Shown: positions 22,033 to 34,805 of the stretch, in pieces
How positions within the stretch are numbered: the first letter of the stretch is position 1
Layout: each line of letters starts with the position of its first letter
NCBI GenBank assembly: GCA_025093985.1
Contig: JACAAK010000014.1
Span: 1,612,001 to 1,676,000 of the forward strand
Source: Calvatia gigantea
Taxonomy: Eukaryota; Basidiomycota; Agaricomycetes; Agaricales; Lycoperdaceae
Direction of reading: 5' to 3'
Length of the DNA stretch: 64,000 nt
Notes under the pieces: generated by a model
What the model saw: the letters and a program-made list of their open reading frames with translations, nothing else
Database searches by the model: none
What the model was told of the DNA's origin: nothing
Program-made: the position numbers and the translations under genes

Positions 22033-22987
22033 GGGCACCCCGTCCTGGCAGGCGCATGATTTTGGATCAGCAACAACGGGACTCAGGCACAACCACTTGG
22101 GTCCCTCCCCCCCCCCGCCCTTCGAATCTTCTTTTCTTGGACATGTTCCGAATTCTGCCAGCCCCGTGAGCTTTCTGCCAGCTTGGCTCCCCTCCCGGGA
22201 GTCTGACATTCGCGGCTCCCTGTGGCACCGGCGTTCATGCGCTTCCTGCTATCCCTTTCTTGGAGTGCTTCGAGTCCTTCGGCTTTGCCTCGTTTTCGGA
22301 ACCGCGGTCACTCGCCATCCCTCGGCACCCCCGAGATTGGGAGCAGTCACGCTCCACTATTGACCCTTGGCTTGTTTCACTACCATCACTTCTTCCTTAT
22401 CCCCGTGAGTTTTTGCCAGCAAATGTTTCTTATCTCGGTACTTTGTAGCTCATGCAACCGCCATGTAGCACCATCCACTCTCATTGACGATCCCAGTTGC
22501 TCTCGACTTGCACTCATGTATCTGCAACATCCACTCGCTGACTCACTGTTTCCCAACCGCATGTCACCCTGCATGATTTTTCCCCGTATATCTTGCACGT
22601 TTTGCCTGTCACTGCATATTCCATGCTCATTTTCTAGGTTATAATGTGGTTTTACTGGTATCTCCCAGTTTGTACAAGCTAATATTGTTAATGTGTTTTC
22701 TGTGTTTTGTAATACATGTTGCACAACGCTTTTTGATCCTACGGTAATGAAAATTTGTTTGTGGGCCACTCAGCTTTGTGGTGTTGTGAACGGCAGTAAC
22801 GTCATCTGTAGTGTTTGTGATCCACTCTAACTCTCACTTCCTCTCATCATCTCCAGTGCGCCATAATTCTTGGAACTTGGTTGTGAATCACTTCAAGAAA
22901 AACTTACCAAAGAAAGCACTAGATTCTGACAACACAGAACTCAACAAAGCGCACCACACTCCATACCTGAATCCTTAAACTCACACC
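22033..22987. other. Intergenic region between CK1 and the MRG gene
   Basis: The plus-strand frame 21803-22363 overlaps the CK1 end in another frame and carries on past it, but I see no family match beyond CK1. The rest probably holds the CK1 3' UTR and the promoter of the chromodomain gene. Confidence 0.5.
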
Positions 22988-24348
22988 ATGGCATCCACAA
23001 CAGAAATTGCTTACAACGTAAACGAACGCGTCTTGTGCTATCATGGGCCTCTCATCTACGAGGCCAAGGTTCTCAAACCGCCAGTCCAGTATGATGAGAC
23101 CAATGCGCCATCTGGCATCCCAGGTCCACACTATTTCGTGCATTACAAAGGCTGGAAACAGACGTACGTCCGCTCAATCCTCTGCGAAATCTGTGCTATC
23201 TCACTCGCATCCCCACACCCGGAACACCTTTTTTTATCACTTTCTGGACCCTTGCTTGCCGTCTTTCTACTACTTTAGATGGGATGAATGGGTTCCCGTA
23301 ATGCGGCTTCTGAAACTAAACGAACAAAATCTCGCACTGCAAAAGACACTGCAGCAGACTGCGAATCTGCAGACCGGGCATGCTGGATCTGCGTCCGCAT
23401 CTGCGAAAGCACATCATGGTGGTACCAAAGGCGCCGGGACGAGAACTGGAGCGAGGAAAGACGGTGGTGGGAGAGGTACCAAGAGGGCTAGGGAGGAGGT
23501 CAGTACCCTATCCTCTCATTCTCTTTGAGCATCTGCTGAACAATATAACACATGGCCTACAGGATGATGCGAGCAAAAAACCGGACATGAAAATGAACAT
23601 TCCGGATATTCTGAAAGTCGTGCTCGTGGATGATTGGGAGGCCATCACGAAAAATAACCAGGTGCGTTTCTTCATGCGTTCTCCGCGTTCCTTCCTCTGA
23701 CCTTACCCTCAGCTCGTCTCACTACCGCGTTCACCAACAGTGCAAGAGTTGTTAGAACAATGGCAAGAATACATGCTAAAACTCGATTCAAAGCCACCTC
23801 AGTGAGTCCACCCCACAAAAGCCCCCAATAATCCAATCAACTTATCCATCTCACCCAGCCTACGCGAACCTAAGCTAGTCCTACCCACAATCATCTCTGG
23901 ACTGACGTGCTACTTCGACCGTTCCCTCGGTGCAAACCTCCTTTACCGATTTGAACGCCCCCAATATGCCAGCGTCCGAAAACAATATATCACAGGCTCT
24001 CACGTTATTGTTGGCCAAGAAAAGGAGATGAGTCAGATATACGGTGCAGAGCACTTTTTACGTATGCTAGGTAAGCTTTGCACTGGCTTACTTCCTTCGT
24101 TTGCGGTTCCTGATAGCTCCTCAGTGTCACTCCCACAGATGATCGCATGTTCGACACTGGATACGGAGAGCGTACATTTGATCCGGGACTATGTGAATGA
24201 GCTGTTAATGTAAGGCTCACATTTCTTTATGACATGGGATTGAAGGGTTGATGATATTCGTAGATGGATGTCGAATGAGCGCGAACGGCTTTTCCTTACG
24301 GAATATCCGTCCGCGAGCCTGCCATACCAGAATGTCTCAAGATCATAA
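22988..24348 (+). CDS. EAF3: Eaf3/MRG15-type chromodomain protein
   Basis: Subunit type shared by NuA4 acetyltransferase and Rpd3S deacetylase; it reads H3K36 methylation. It starts MASTTEIAYNVNERVLCYHG at ATG 22988. The chromodomain spans the first intron: IYEAKVLKPP, YFVHYKGWKQT and WDEWVPVMRLLKLNEQN. A basic Ala/Gly/Lys linker follows. The MRG domain gives MNIPDILKVVLVDDWEAITK, NQLVSLPRSPTVQELLEQW, ITGSHVIVGQEKEMSQIYGA and EHFLRML. The last exons give CSTLDTESVHLIRDYVNELL and a short tail, TAA at 24346-24348. Introns of about 60-75 nt. Complete by family comparison. Confidence 0.9.
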
Positions 24349-25380
24349 ACCCGCGAATTCGCGATTGCTACTGTGCACAATGTACCCCACTATCCCTCGC
24401 CCGCAGCTCTGAAAAACTAGGTTTATAATACATGTAATATTCAAGCACCGCTATATCGTTGCGAAGGCCCTTGGCCATCCTGCAAGCGACTCAGTTCAAG
24501 ATATCATCATGATCACTCGATCACGTTCTTGCGGAAGAGAAGGTTCCAGACCCTTCCTAAACAAACGAGGGCGTAGAAGCCCAGCAACATTACAAATTAC
24601 GAGTATCCCACCCAAGCCTTAATTCCAGCGGGAGCATTTCAGGTAGGCTAATCATCAGCCTGACGGTTTGCCGGGTATTCCTACTAAGCAATGGCCAATA
24701 AGCTCGCTGGTCAATTCTGGCCTCTGGTGTTCTCACACCACGGCTGAATCCTCCAATCCCAGTGTCATGAAAATGGTCCTTTAAAACAGCTGGCAGAACC
24801 TGCGTCCTTCTGGCTTCAAGTCAACGTTAGGCGGTTTTGACCTCGCAACCTAATTACCACATCATTGAGCACAACGTCATTTGTGCTAGATCCACGGATA
24901 ACGAAAAGAAAATGGTGGCGATATGTGACAAATTAGAACCCCTCGCCTGTGTTCGGAACTGAGGCCCCGGTAAGGCACAGTCGGGGCTAGAAAAGTTGGG
25001 GTACTGCCTCCCTGGAGAATGGGGTTCGACCTATCTTGAATGAGGTTCCTTCGCCACATAACGATCACTGACAAGGCTTTGAGGTTCGTCAGACTAGGAA
25101 TAATGAAAACCAAACACGTCAATGCAAGATGTGGAGCGAAAATTCCCCTTCTTCCACCATCTTGTTTATTGCACAGATTCGAGGGCTTGAAAATGATCTC
25201 ATCTACAAGAGTAAATAGGACCACCTTTATAGTCATAGGAACCGAGACGGCCTCTTCGAAGCCCAAGATCCCTGCGTCCTAACGCCTTTACGCGACTCGG
25301 CGGAGTTGGACGCATGTAGTGAATGCATCTACTTGACTGTTTCTAAAGCCTAGGACTTTTGGGAATACAGTCACCTTCCT
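24349..25380. other. Gene-free stretch
   Basis: No exon series recognised on either strand. The frames of 80-126 codons near 24886-25282 overlap on both strands and look like chance. Confidence 0.5.
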
Positions 25381-26630
25381 TGTAATCAATACACCTCATA
25401 ACCCATAACCCATAGGATTTCCGATCCACCAAGTTGGTTCCTAGAGATTTTGGACCCATAACCCATAACTTCCTCATACCCAATACCCCATAATGTTTTT
25501 GTATGAAACCCATACCTTTAGGCGTTGGTAGACTTCCTAATATAGAAATTTGTTACATAAACACTTTTTTCCCTTGACATCATTGCTGTGCTCGGCTCAG
25601 CTCAGCTCAGCTCAGGCACAGCTTGGCTTCATCATAGCTCAGAAGCCATCATGGAGCCGAAAGGTCGGCTTGGCTCACCCCAGCTAGCCGAGAGCCATGG
25701 CTAGCCACATATTCTATATTACCCTATATAGTTGACCAAAATTTGAGGACAATTTACAGTGTGCTGGGATCAAATATGAAGATAAATACATGGTATTACT
25801 GTGATTGGGCACTGGAGGCTGAGGAGATGGACCCAGGTGTCATTAATGGGTTTCTGCCTGAGTGGGTCTCCCCCAGTTGCTTTTGTGAGCTTGACCACGA
25901 TGGTGCACGCGCCAAACCAAGTCAAGCATGTGACACGTGACCACTGAGATGTGGGTGTATCATCAGCCAATGCTTGATTACCTGCGTTGTGGCTGATTAG
26001 GCTGCACGAAAATTACTACCACTAGTTGTAGGGACGTAACGTTTTCATACTATATGCATTTAACTGAATAATATCATGGTTTTGGTCTCGGAATCTACTG
26101 TTTTATTTTGACCCAAAATGGCTAATTTTATCACCGGCTCAAGCCGGCTGAGCCATGACTTGAGCGGCTTCGGAGCTGAGCTAATCGGCATCAAGCCATG
26201 AGCCAAAAATTTTGTTGGCTCAGCTAAAAGTCGGCCCAGCTCGGCTGGCTCGCGGCTTCGAGCCGAGCCCGCGGCAACACCAAATTCAGGTGCTTAGCCT
26301 TATATGGGTAAATTTTTGCCCATATAAGGTTAAGCGCCCTGAGCTAACAAAGCTGTCGAAAAAGTTCAACCCATTCATAGCAAATATACCTGACACACTT
26401 CGCAAGGGCTTGAATACCCTGAGAAAACATATCAAAAACCAAGCTTGAGGAGACCCAGAGGGCAAAGGGTATACCTACACAAAGTGATAAGGAAGCCATT
26501 TTAGACGGTTATCTCATGTTTTGAACCTAATATTCGTGGTCTTTTCTCTAACCTCAAACCCAATACTCTTTCATAACCCATACCCCCTGAGGTCCATGGA
26601 GGGGGTATGGATTACAAGGGAGGCGACTGT
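25381..26630. repeat. Repeat block: CATAACCC motifs, GGCTC-rich arms and a hairpin
   Basis: ACCCATAACCCATA-type motifs occur at about 25390-25520 and again at 26560-26620, framing the block. Inside, GGCTC/GAGCC pentamers crowd 25590-25710 (including CTCGGCTCAGCTCAGCTCAG) and 26135-26275, separated by AT-rich DNA. A strong inverted repeat follows at 26288-26340. This layout suggests a foldback or non-autonomous element; no transposase is seen. Confidence 0.5.
26288..26340. repeat. Hairpin (inverted repeat)
   Basis: Arms AGGTGCTTAGCCTTATATGG and its near-complement around CCATATAAGGTTAAGCGCC, with a loop of about 9 nt (TAAATTTTT). About 21 paired bases with two or three mismatches. Confidence 0.75.
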
Positions 26631-28640
26631 AGCAAATTGTTCATGACCTAATCCCTGAATTAGTGGGACGCCTCGAGAGTTCGAAGTAAAAACAGATTTC
26701 AGGGTTCTTCGCTAAGAGGTCACCTAGTACCAAAGGTTGAAAGTTCCCAGTCAAGAATCGAGGGACTGTGACGGACTTAGAAAGAGTCATACCGTGGCGC
26801 TAGGGCCGATTAATGATCAATTGCTTGTCCCCACCTTGGTGGGTGCTATATTTATTCCCATTGCCCTTTGGGCGAGTGAAATTCAATGTTCTTCAAGTTC
26901 TTCACTGGTAATGTCTAGGTAGGTATCATAGAGACTGAAAGCGAAGGATTTGTCAGCACGCCGTATAATCTGGTAGCAATGGAGCTTACGAGGCTGGAAA
27001 CGGTCAGCTTATATGCCGTTAGCTCGTGCCAAACCCGAAGGTGAATATTGAAATCGCTCCTCTTGCGAAGCACAAGAAACGCCGGTGATCGTGGGGCGAG
27101 CAGGGTGCGTTGACTGAAGACTTGCTTGCTCAAGATCCTAAGGACCTCTGAGACGTGGATGTTCTGTGAATTACTTCTCGGTTGGCCTCGATTACTGCCT
27201 ACTTAGGTTGGTTGACACCCACTCGGATATCCACTTCTGTCCTTCCACTCTTTGCCAAGATCCAAATTATGGGTGTTTCTCCAGCACTCTCATGGGAGTC
27301 TGCGATGGTCCTTTGATACAAAGAATTGCTAGGGTGGCCTATCTACTAACTTGAACCATGAACGTGCCCACCTTGACCTTTAGACACGAGAGAAACCATG
27401 GCGTATGTAGGGCCCATGGGCCTAACGAGGGCATGCTGCTCTTCTAATATCGCTCGTCTCTAACGCCAAGTAACGCAGCTCTCTGTATAGGCGGAATCAC
27501 AAATACTTTTGCAAGATTGCACCAATGTTTCACCAATCTAGCCGACCTGCTCAATCAAATATAGAAGCGCCTGGCGAGACTGCGATTGAGGACTGAGTAT
27601 GGTATTCCCTCGCGTTGTTTATCTCTTTATTATGTATCACCTCACTTTCCCACCGGTTATGCGATTGCCTCAGCTCATTCCTATAAATTTCCTCAGCATT
27701 TTTGCATGAAAAACTATGCGCACGGCTCCGGTGTAGCCTATCGCCGCTGGGTCTTCCCTGCGTTGTAAGACAAGGATTGTCGCAGTGTCTGTAACTTGAG
27801 CCCTACTCGGTATTTTTGCGGATACCTAGCCAACAGTACCCCACATCTTATAGCCGTCCACACAAGCTCCAGCCACGTTTATGTTTCAGTTTTCGCGTCA
27901 ACAACGGCCTAGTCAATGCCACCGAATCGTGAGTCTTTAGACTCAGAAGCGAATAACATAAGTATAAGCTTATCTGAAAGTCCTACCCGGCTGCAAGTTG
28001 CAACCTCCGCTTCAGTTCAAGGTTCTGGTTCCTGGCAACGTTTAACGTTCAATGCTTAACCGTGGCGGGACAAAAACCGTATCAATTTGCGTTTACGACA
28101 AGCGAGGCTTACTTGATCCCTGTTCGCGATCAAACATTCATAGTTTCAGCCCTCAATGGCACTCACCTGCGGGATGTCAACACGGTATCGCGTGCGCGAA
28201 ACGCGACTGGAAAACCGCGGCGACAACAGCCCCTCACAACTCAATTCCTGGAACAGCACACCACCGCATCAACTTTCGTTTGCTCTCTCGTAACCTGCCA
28301 CTGTCGAACCCACTCATGGAACTTGGACCCTATCAACATGACACCATTCCAGGACTAATTGCTTGGATGAAGTCAAGTTTCCGACAATATACACCGCTCA
28401 GGGGCGTGAAGCTGAAGAAACAACGTTTCAGTAACCCATTCTCGAAAGTTAATAGGCTAAGCGCTTCACATCGGGCTCCTGCCGTACATGAACACAACAT
28501 CGTTCTCATATAATGCGCACTTTTCTCGTCTACCACAATCTCTCTCCCAGGTTTCGCCCACCCTTCCAGCAGGCCACAAATTCCTACTCAGCAAGAACGC
28601 AATACCAAATTCACATTAATCTCGCTTGGCTCTATTGTCT
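26631..28640. other. Gene-free stretch, possibly old coding debris
   Basis: Open frames of 98 and 153 codons overlap at 28052-28513 in different phases and match nothing I know. No LTR ends or RNA genes were recognised. Confidence 0.45.
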
Positions 28641-30364
28641 ATGACGAGCACTTCCATGGACGTGGTGGCACAAATATCACTCGACATCAAATTTGAGGTT
28701 CTGAGGCAAATGCGCCTGTGAGTTCCGCTCACTCATGCAAGTAGGTTCGTGCTTAAAAATGTCATACACCGAATCTCAGGATGAAATATGCGTTGATAGG
28801 TAAGAATCCTTACCCTCTCCTCCCCGCTGTGTCCTAACTCCATTTAAAAGCATCTTGTGCGTTGTTTATTTTGAGAGCTTCAGCTGTGTGGCTAATTCGA
28901 GCCGCGTCCTAAGACACCATCGTGCTTTGGGATTTTTTAACCTTGTATGTCTACGGTTTTTATTCCGGTTGAGATGTTTTAACTCAACGCCTCTGATTTA
29001 TCAGACTTGGCCAGGAAGTTGAATACGTAGGTCGCTGCCGTGTCCCCCCCCCACGGCCGAGTTGGTTCATACATTTCCCAATATGTAGATTTACCTGACC
29101 GATCGGTGGACATCACTCAAGTGCATCTATCTTCTTTGTCGCTACTTACCGGTGGCCCTATGGCCCTACGTATTATGGTGTTTTATGTTAGATCATCGGC
29201 AAGAAGAGTGTACTGGGAAGGTGATTGTGCTGCAACACACAGTATATGCACTAATGGTAATTCTATTTCACTACGTTCATCATGCTTGATTAACAAATTT
29301 CTCCAGCAATTGCTCCCTCACTGTAGGTCATTTACCCCTCCAGAGGACCGACAATCCCAAACTAAATTTCAAAAACGTAGGTGTGCTTGCGCTCCGTGCG
29401 TATGCATACACAGGACAAAAGAGGAGGGTTCGACTCCTTCTTACCTTCCTGTTGGGTTGTTATTTTACACTCCAGGTTTGGGGGTATTTTTCGGAGACGA
29501 GCAGACAGCCAGAAGTCATTATGTTCAAGTGGTTTGGACGATCTAGTTGTTTTCGGGATTGTGCCAGTGGAAGGCGTCGATTCGGGGTAAGTACACCACT
29601 GTCAGCTTCTTTGCCGGCTGATACTCTCCATAGTACATCACTGTTCGTAGAGTTTATATACGGTTATTATCAAGTCCCGCCAACCCTCTGATTCAAGCTG
29701 AACAGATAATGGGCACGGCCGTGGATTGTACTTCCACTCTCTTGGTTATCAGGGTGAGTGCCCAGTCCTTCAGTGAAAATCTTTTGGATTACTGACCGGT
29801 ACTGGGTAGCGTGCCATCCGACTATTCGGAATCGATGGCGACCTTCAGCGTGTTTTTCTTCGACAAGGTTAACTCTTTTCACCCGTCTCTAGTATGATTC
29901 TAATTGCAGCACCGAACAGGCCTATCACTGTTTGCCTTTATGCTTTGTGTCAACCTTATGTCTTTGATTTCGCTGCTTCAACCGTGAGTAAACGATCTAC
30001 ATTGTAATTCCGTCAGTTGTTCCTCACTATCAAACAAGTCAGGTCCAATCCTGGGAGGGGTTTTGCTTCACTTTTGTTATGCTTATACCAAACTCTCTCG
30101 TACGTTATAGTTTTTTACCCACTCTTGAGGGTGCGGTGCTTATCAGTTAACAGGCGTGTCGTTTGTGAGCTCTCACCACCCCTCTGAGGTTCCACTTAAT
30201 TATTGACCTCTGGTAGCATCCTGGAGCTTCGTGAAGTTACTGCCTCCAAGGCACGGCAAGACATCATCCTTAGTGATTTTGGACGTATCATTGATGATTA
30301 CCTCGCACGAAGAGAGTCAGACGCAGCTGTGGAGGCGAGCGATATCGAACACGACGATCCATAG
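28641..30364 (+). CDS. DUF6533-like multi-span membrane protein
   Basis: Basidiomycete-type membrane protein of unknown role. Candidate start at ATG 28641 (MTSTSMDVVAQISLDIKFEV). Splicing then gives MKYALIDTIVLWDFLTLLGQ followed by EVEYVGR, the DUF6533 signature region (short helix, then D-x-L-x-T-L-x-x-E-V-E). Further on, ALRAYAYTGQKRRVRLLLTF and LLGCYFTLQVWGYF form a helix pair common in the family. The last exon, SILELREVTASKARQDIILS to IEHDDP, ends at TAG 30362-30364. Exons between are not all resolved, and a C9 run near 29044 makes the frame there uncertain. It could be a decayed copy. Confidence 0.5.
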
Positions 30365-31507
30365 CAGGATTGGGTAGTGGGTGCCGAGTAGGATACGCCC
30401 CTGGAACGAACTATTACTCCATTCTATGCTCCTTTCTCATCAGAATGGAACCTCAGCATTCAAAGGTCCTAGCAAAAGGCTGCCTGTTCACGAATCATAT
30501 TTTATGAAGCTCAACTTATCTATAGTCTAATTCACTTGTTTGGTCCTTCCTAATCTCATTCGCCATGGTTGCAACCATACGCACTGGCTCAATGGAAATG
30601 CACGGTGTTGGCTATCTTATTAAGGTCGAGAACCTCAAGCTTGGAGCTTAATCACACGCGTTAAACCCTGCCGTTCTCTCGTGGTATTCAGGTCGATCAC
30701 CACCCCTAATCAGTCGCTCAGATCCAAAATTCTGAAGAGCCGAATCTCGATAGATGGGCTATCGGTGCCCCTACTGCATTGACAAGTCTCCTTGGGTGGT
30801 TGGCTTGACACGGGTAGCCTTGATTTCTGGATGTACGTAGAAATGACGGTCACGAAAACTTACCTTGGGTAGGTGTGTTCGCATGCCAATGGATCTTAGG
30901 TCAGTTTATTTGATGTTTCTTGTATTATGTGACTGACATTGTGGTTCTTCGATATCATTCGGCCTGATCTTTGGTGGCAGCGCCCATTCAATCTTTAGGA
31001 CGTCTCTTTTGAGGGCTGTAGTCTGGAGAACTAGCGCCTTTGCTTCCGGCTATTGCGACATGCCGCCGGCATTGTATTTCAATCCCTCGTTTCACGACCA
31101 TGTCCCGTCCCTAGACGCCCTCATAGAGGCCGAGAGTATGCAAAATTACCTGGTGTGAGGCCGAATCAAGCGTAGTTAGTCTGGAAAGCTAATTAAGCAG
31201 GCAAGCTGTCAGTGCATTCTTTCCCCTAGATCCAACATCAATTAAATTTGACGTTGAGAACGCTATCTCGTCCACCTGGGTCCTAAACTACCCTGATTCA
31301 TTTTATTAGATCTAGATGGATGGGGCCAATGAGTCGCCTATCCAGTGCGCCTTTCTTGCCTTAAGCTCAAACTTCAGATTTCAAAACTTCAAGCCCCTAT
31401 CTCCAGGAAGTGATATATGTGACGTCACTTGGGAAAGCAGACTGGTGAGATTCGGAAGGCTTTGCCAATCTCATTCTCTCCCTCGATTCTGTTTCGCGAT
31501 TAGCATC
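30365..31507. other. Intergenic region with a possible aspartic-protease remnant
   Basis: Near 30790-30830 the plus strand reads VSLGGWLDTGSLDFWM, which resembles the first active-site motif of A1 aspartic proteases (DTGSxxxW). No second motif or continuous exon set was found, so at best this is a fragment. Confidence 0.25.
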
Positions 31508-32273
31508 ATGGCTTCCGCTTTAGCCTCAGCTGCCCAAGCCGCCCATACTGTTGCTACCTCTATCCTTAAGCGTCCTCAAATACAGCCCGGCGAGACAGTC
31601 CCCAGTTCCACAGATCTCAAAGAAAACGCAGCTGATCAAAACATACAACTTGATCTCGGTGGAAAAAATATTATTGTATGTTTCCTACCTTTATCTTACC
31701 AGCTAAAGTTGATGAAGTCACTATACGTCAGATCGGTGTTCCGGGGGCCTTTACAGGAACTTGCAGTGCTCAAGTACCTGCCTACATCAAGGCCTATGAT
31801 GAATTTGAGGCAAAGGGGATCAAAAACATTTATGTGATTTCTGTCAATGATGTGTTTGTGATGAAGTGCGTAGCTGGTTCAAAAGTTGCCCCTTATTTTG
31901 CTGTGGCATGCTCAAAATTTTACAGAGCGTGGAAGGAGAACTTGGCACCGCAAGGCACAAGTAAGAAGCATCCTTTCCGCCCCTGATCAGGCAGAGCGCT
32001 AATGACATTCCGCTAGAGGTGAAGTTCATTGCGGACGATAGAGGCGCTTTTACCGGATCCATCGGGTTTTTATTTGATGCCTCACCTCGTCTTGGAGGAC
32101 AGCGGTCGAAGGTGAGAGGAAGAAAAGCTACTTGAACATCAATTGGCACTTACCATGTGGCTCAGCGTTATGTGATTGTCGCCGATGAAGGCAAAGTCAG
32201 TTCGGTTGCAGTGGAGGAGGTTCCAAGCAACCTCACTGTGACGGGTGCGAAGGAAGTGTTGGCGAAGCTCTAG
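31508..32273 (+). CDS. Prx5/Ahp1-type peroxiredoxin
   Basis: Thiol peroxidase reducing peroxides. It starts MASALASAAQAAHTVATSIL at ATG 31508; the Ala/Ser/Thr-rich start with few acids may target mitochondria. The active site is GVPGAFTGTCSAQVP, with the peroxidatic Cys and the T-x-x-C motif intact. Then IYVISVNDVFVMKAWKENLA, VKFIADDRGAFTGSIGFLFD and RYVIVADEGKVSSVAVEEVP follow, ending EVLAKL at TAG 32271-32273. Four short introns (near 31676, 31864, 31962, 32113). Upstream frames to 31316 in the same phase are probably 5' UTR. Length fits the family. Confidence 0.88.
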
Positions 32274-33066
32274 ACGATTTTTCAATAGGGGCTAGAACTC
32301 AAACTGTTTTGACCCTCAATCTCCATTGCTCTAAACTCACAAACAATGGCTTTTACCTTATTACCTCGATCTCAAGCGGAATTCATTTGGATGTTCCTTT
32401 TGGGTATGAAAATTGTATGACGGAACAGGCATGCTAACTTCAGCTATTACTTCTACTGAATGACCACGACGCGAGATAATGGCGGACACAGCTGAGGGAG
32501 TCCGGTTGTGGGCTACGTAAAAGAGGCGGCAACTGCGGCCGAGACCTTCGTGGGGGGCGATACGCTGACGAGAGCGTTGTCGTTAGGTTGACTCATGACT
32601 CAGCTATCCGACGACCGGTCATTAGGGCGTGCCGGTTTACATCAACAACTCTTTGTTGATGAAACTGATTGTGACATTCCCAGGCGAATGTCGTTCTGTG
32701 AGAGAACCTGCCGTTCTTTAATGTCATGACAAGCAAATGGCAACAGGGAAGCTATTCCGTGGCCATCAACAGCCACAACATTTGCTTCTAGGTCGCATCT
32801 CTCGTCGTTCCTCCCTTTCCCTTTTGCTCACTGGTGTGTAATTTATACTCCTCTTCGGGGGCAGGACCTCCAGTCCTTTTTGGTGCGTGCCGTAGTTCAA
32901 TTTCATTGAGCGCTGAGGCACGCGGCTCATGGTCCTTACGTATCCCCGTCCGTAGGCACCGCCCACTCCACTTAAAACGCTTTCGCCCGTGCTAGTCGCC
33001 CCTTTTTTGGCCCTCCTTTCGTTTCGTCTTTTCACCTGTACTGGGTACAAGGCCCGCTCCCAAAAA
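32274..33066. other. Intergenic region upstream of the type I membrane protein gene
   Basis: No gene supported. A Lys/Arg-rich 110-codon minus-strand frame at 33098-32766 runs over the start of the next gene and looks like chance. Confidence 0.5.
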
Positions 33067-34805
33067 ATGCTCCTCCCTTTCATTCTGCGACTCGTCATTT
33101 TCTCGATTCTCGCTCTGCAGGCATTGGGCCAGAACTCTAATCAGACTTTTGGTTGGAAGTTTAGGGAAGATGTAGGCGGTTCCTAAGGCTCCACAGTTCC
33201 TAACACTGCTAACTCTTACTCTGGCAGTTCCTTTCAAAAAAGCTACAAGCATGCTTTGAATTGGGCCTGGTGGTCTTCCCAAATCCCAAGAATGAGACAG
33301 CAGGAAGTTTCTCTGGGGTACCACCATATTATATCATGGCATTTCCTCAAGGAGGTCAACCCACCACAACTTTGGTTGGGGAGAACAATGATACACTGGC
33401 GTGGACACCCAATTATCCAGTCGGTGAGTAGATTCCTTTGAACAATCTGCCCAAGCGCTCATGTATTCGTTAGGTACAAAGCTCATCTTGCAGATGCTGG
33501 ATGCTACTGGAAACACTGGTGGAACCTCCGGATCCGTTTTTGAGGTCGTCGAAAGTGAGCTTGATCTAAAATCCTGGGGACTTCGATATTGATGCCAGCC
33601 AGATCCTAATTCAAACAATTGTATTTCCCCTCCGCCTCCAGATGACTTCACCATCACATCCAATATTACACAGGATGGCAAAGCAACTCTTGAGACTTGC
33701 CAGCCTTGGAGATTGAACATTAACGGCGGCACCCCCCCTTACATAGTTGTCCTTGATGCCCAGAACTCTCCTGTGATCACGAACATTACCGTACCTGGTA
33801 CCGACAATGCGGTGGTTTTCATCAATCGCGCAGACCCCGGCACCGTGTTATTTGGTGCGTACCATTTTGGTTAACGTTAATGCATAGGCTCAATCCCCCC
33901 CAGCAGGTGTTCTTGATGCGTAAGCATGTCTCTACCAGAATTTCGATCACTATTGACATCGTGGCAGATCTAAACGATGGGCAACCGGAACGCAATTTGT
34001 GTCCACCACCGGTGAGTGTCTCAATGCCCCCCGCCAGCCAAGTCCCACTCATTCCCTTCAGGTTCAACAAATACTAGCTGTATTGGTCACGGTACTATTA
34101 CAACGACACAGCAGGAGCTTAATAACGAAGACGCACAACGAAATGCTGCGAAGGAAAAACGCCGCACCTCCATCATTGTCGGTGTAGTCGTGACCATCGT
34201 CCTGCTACTGCTCATTGCGGGAGGTGTCTGGATATGGCTGATGCGTAGGAAAAAAGCCCAAGAATTAGAGGAGGGTGAAGACACGCTACCACGACAATTC
34301 GTTGAGACAGGAGCTTCTGGGCAAATCCTTTCTATTAACAATTTCCTCCCATCCGGCGCGTCTATTACGTCCTCGCCAAACAAAGCCAGCTTTTCCCCGG
34401 GCGCACATACCCTCTCCTATGCGTCGGAACCATATAACCCATACAACGAATCCTCTAGCTGACTCAAATCGGCTTTCTTCGGTCTCCGGACAAGGTGCAA
34501 ACCTTCAAAGTCGGCCAAGCTTCGCCAATTTCCCCCACTCATCTGTACGTCGTTCTAAAGCCGCAGAAGCTGCGCGGGAGTTAGAGATCGGCAGTTCATC
34601 TGCCAGGGCTTCTGGATCCGCAGACCATCCTATATGGCCCGCCCGTTCTGGTTCATTAGGAGGGGCCGGTGACACGAATGCTCCGACCGAAAATGAACTC
34701 ATATATCAACACCAGGACGCTGGCCAGGTCGTGCGCGAACTGCCTCCGCCATATATTGCCCCCCCAGATGTGGCACCGCAGGACAATCCAGAGAGGAGGC
34801 CATAA
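33067..34805 (+). CDS. Type I single-pass membrane protein, basidiomycete family (possible frameshift near 34460)
   Basis: Starts at ATG 33067 with a signal peptide (MLLPFILRLVIFSILALQAL). Ectodomain exons give FPNPKNETAGSFSGVPPYYI, MAFPQGGQPTTTLVGENNDT, TCQPWRLNINGGTPPYIVVL and DNAVVFINRADPGTVLF. This is a repeated PPY-type fold found in many mushroom surface proteins. One membrane span follows, IIVGVVVTIVLLLLIAGGVW, with a basic stop-transfer (RRKK). The cytoplasmic tail ends with YQHQDAGQVVRELPPPYIAP. The tail reads in one frame to a TGA at 34462 and in another from about 34455 onward, with no good splice pair; a 1-nt indel or a pseudogene is likely. Ligand and role unknown. Bases 33113-33794 are duplicated at 46484-47167. 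Confidence 0.62.

Noticed and set aside
21803..22363. 186-codon frame overlapping and extending past the CK1 gene
   Set aside because: Out of phase with the kinase domain over its first 230 bases, and no recognisable motif beyond it; an alternative CK1 tail is possible but not supported.
29410..29440. GGTTCGACTCC, resembling a tRNA T-loop
   Set aside because: No matching acceptor, D or anticodon stems; it lies inside the DUF6533-like coding region.
32766..33098. Basic 110-codon minus-strand frame
   Set aside because: It covers the promoter and signal-peptide exon of the next gene on the other strand; composition is Arg/Lys-rich, as expected from chance in pyrimidine-rich promoter DNA.
33334..33732. 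132-codon minus-strand frame also present, almost unchanged, at 46546-46944 on the plus strand
   Set aside because: It is the antisense of the duplicated ectodomain; its conservation follows from the DNA duplication, not from coding on that strand.
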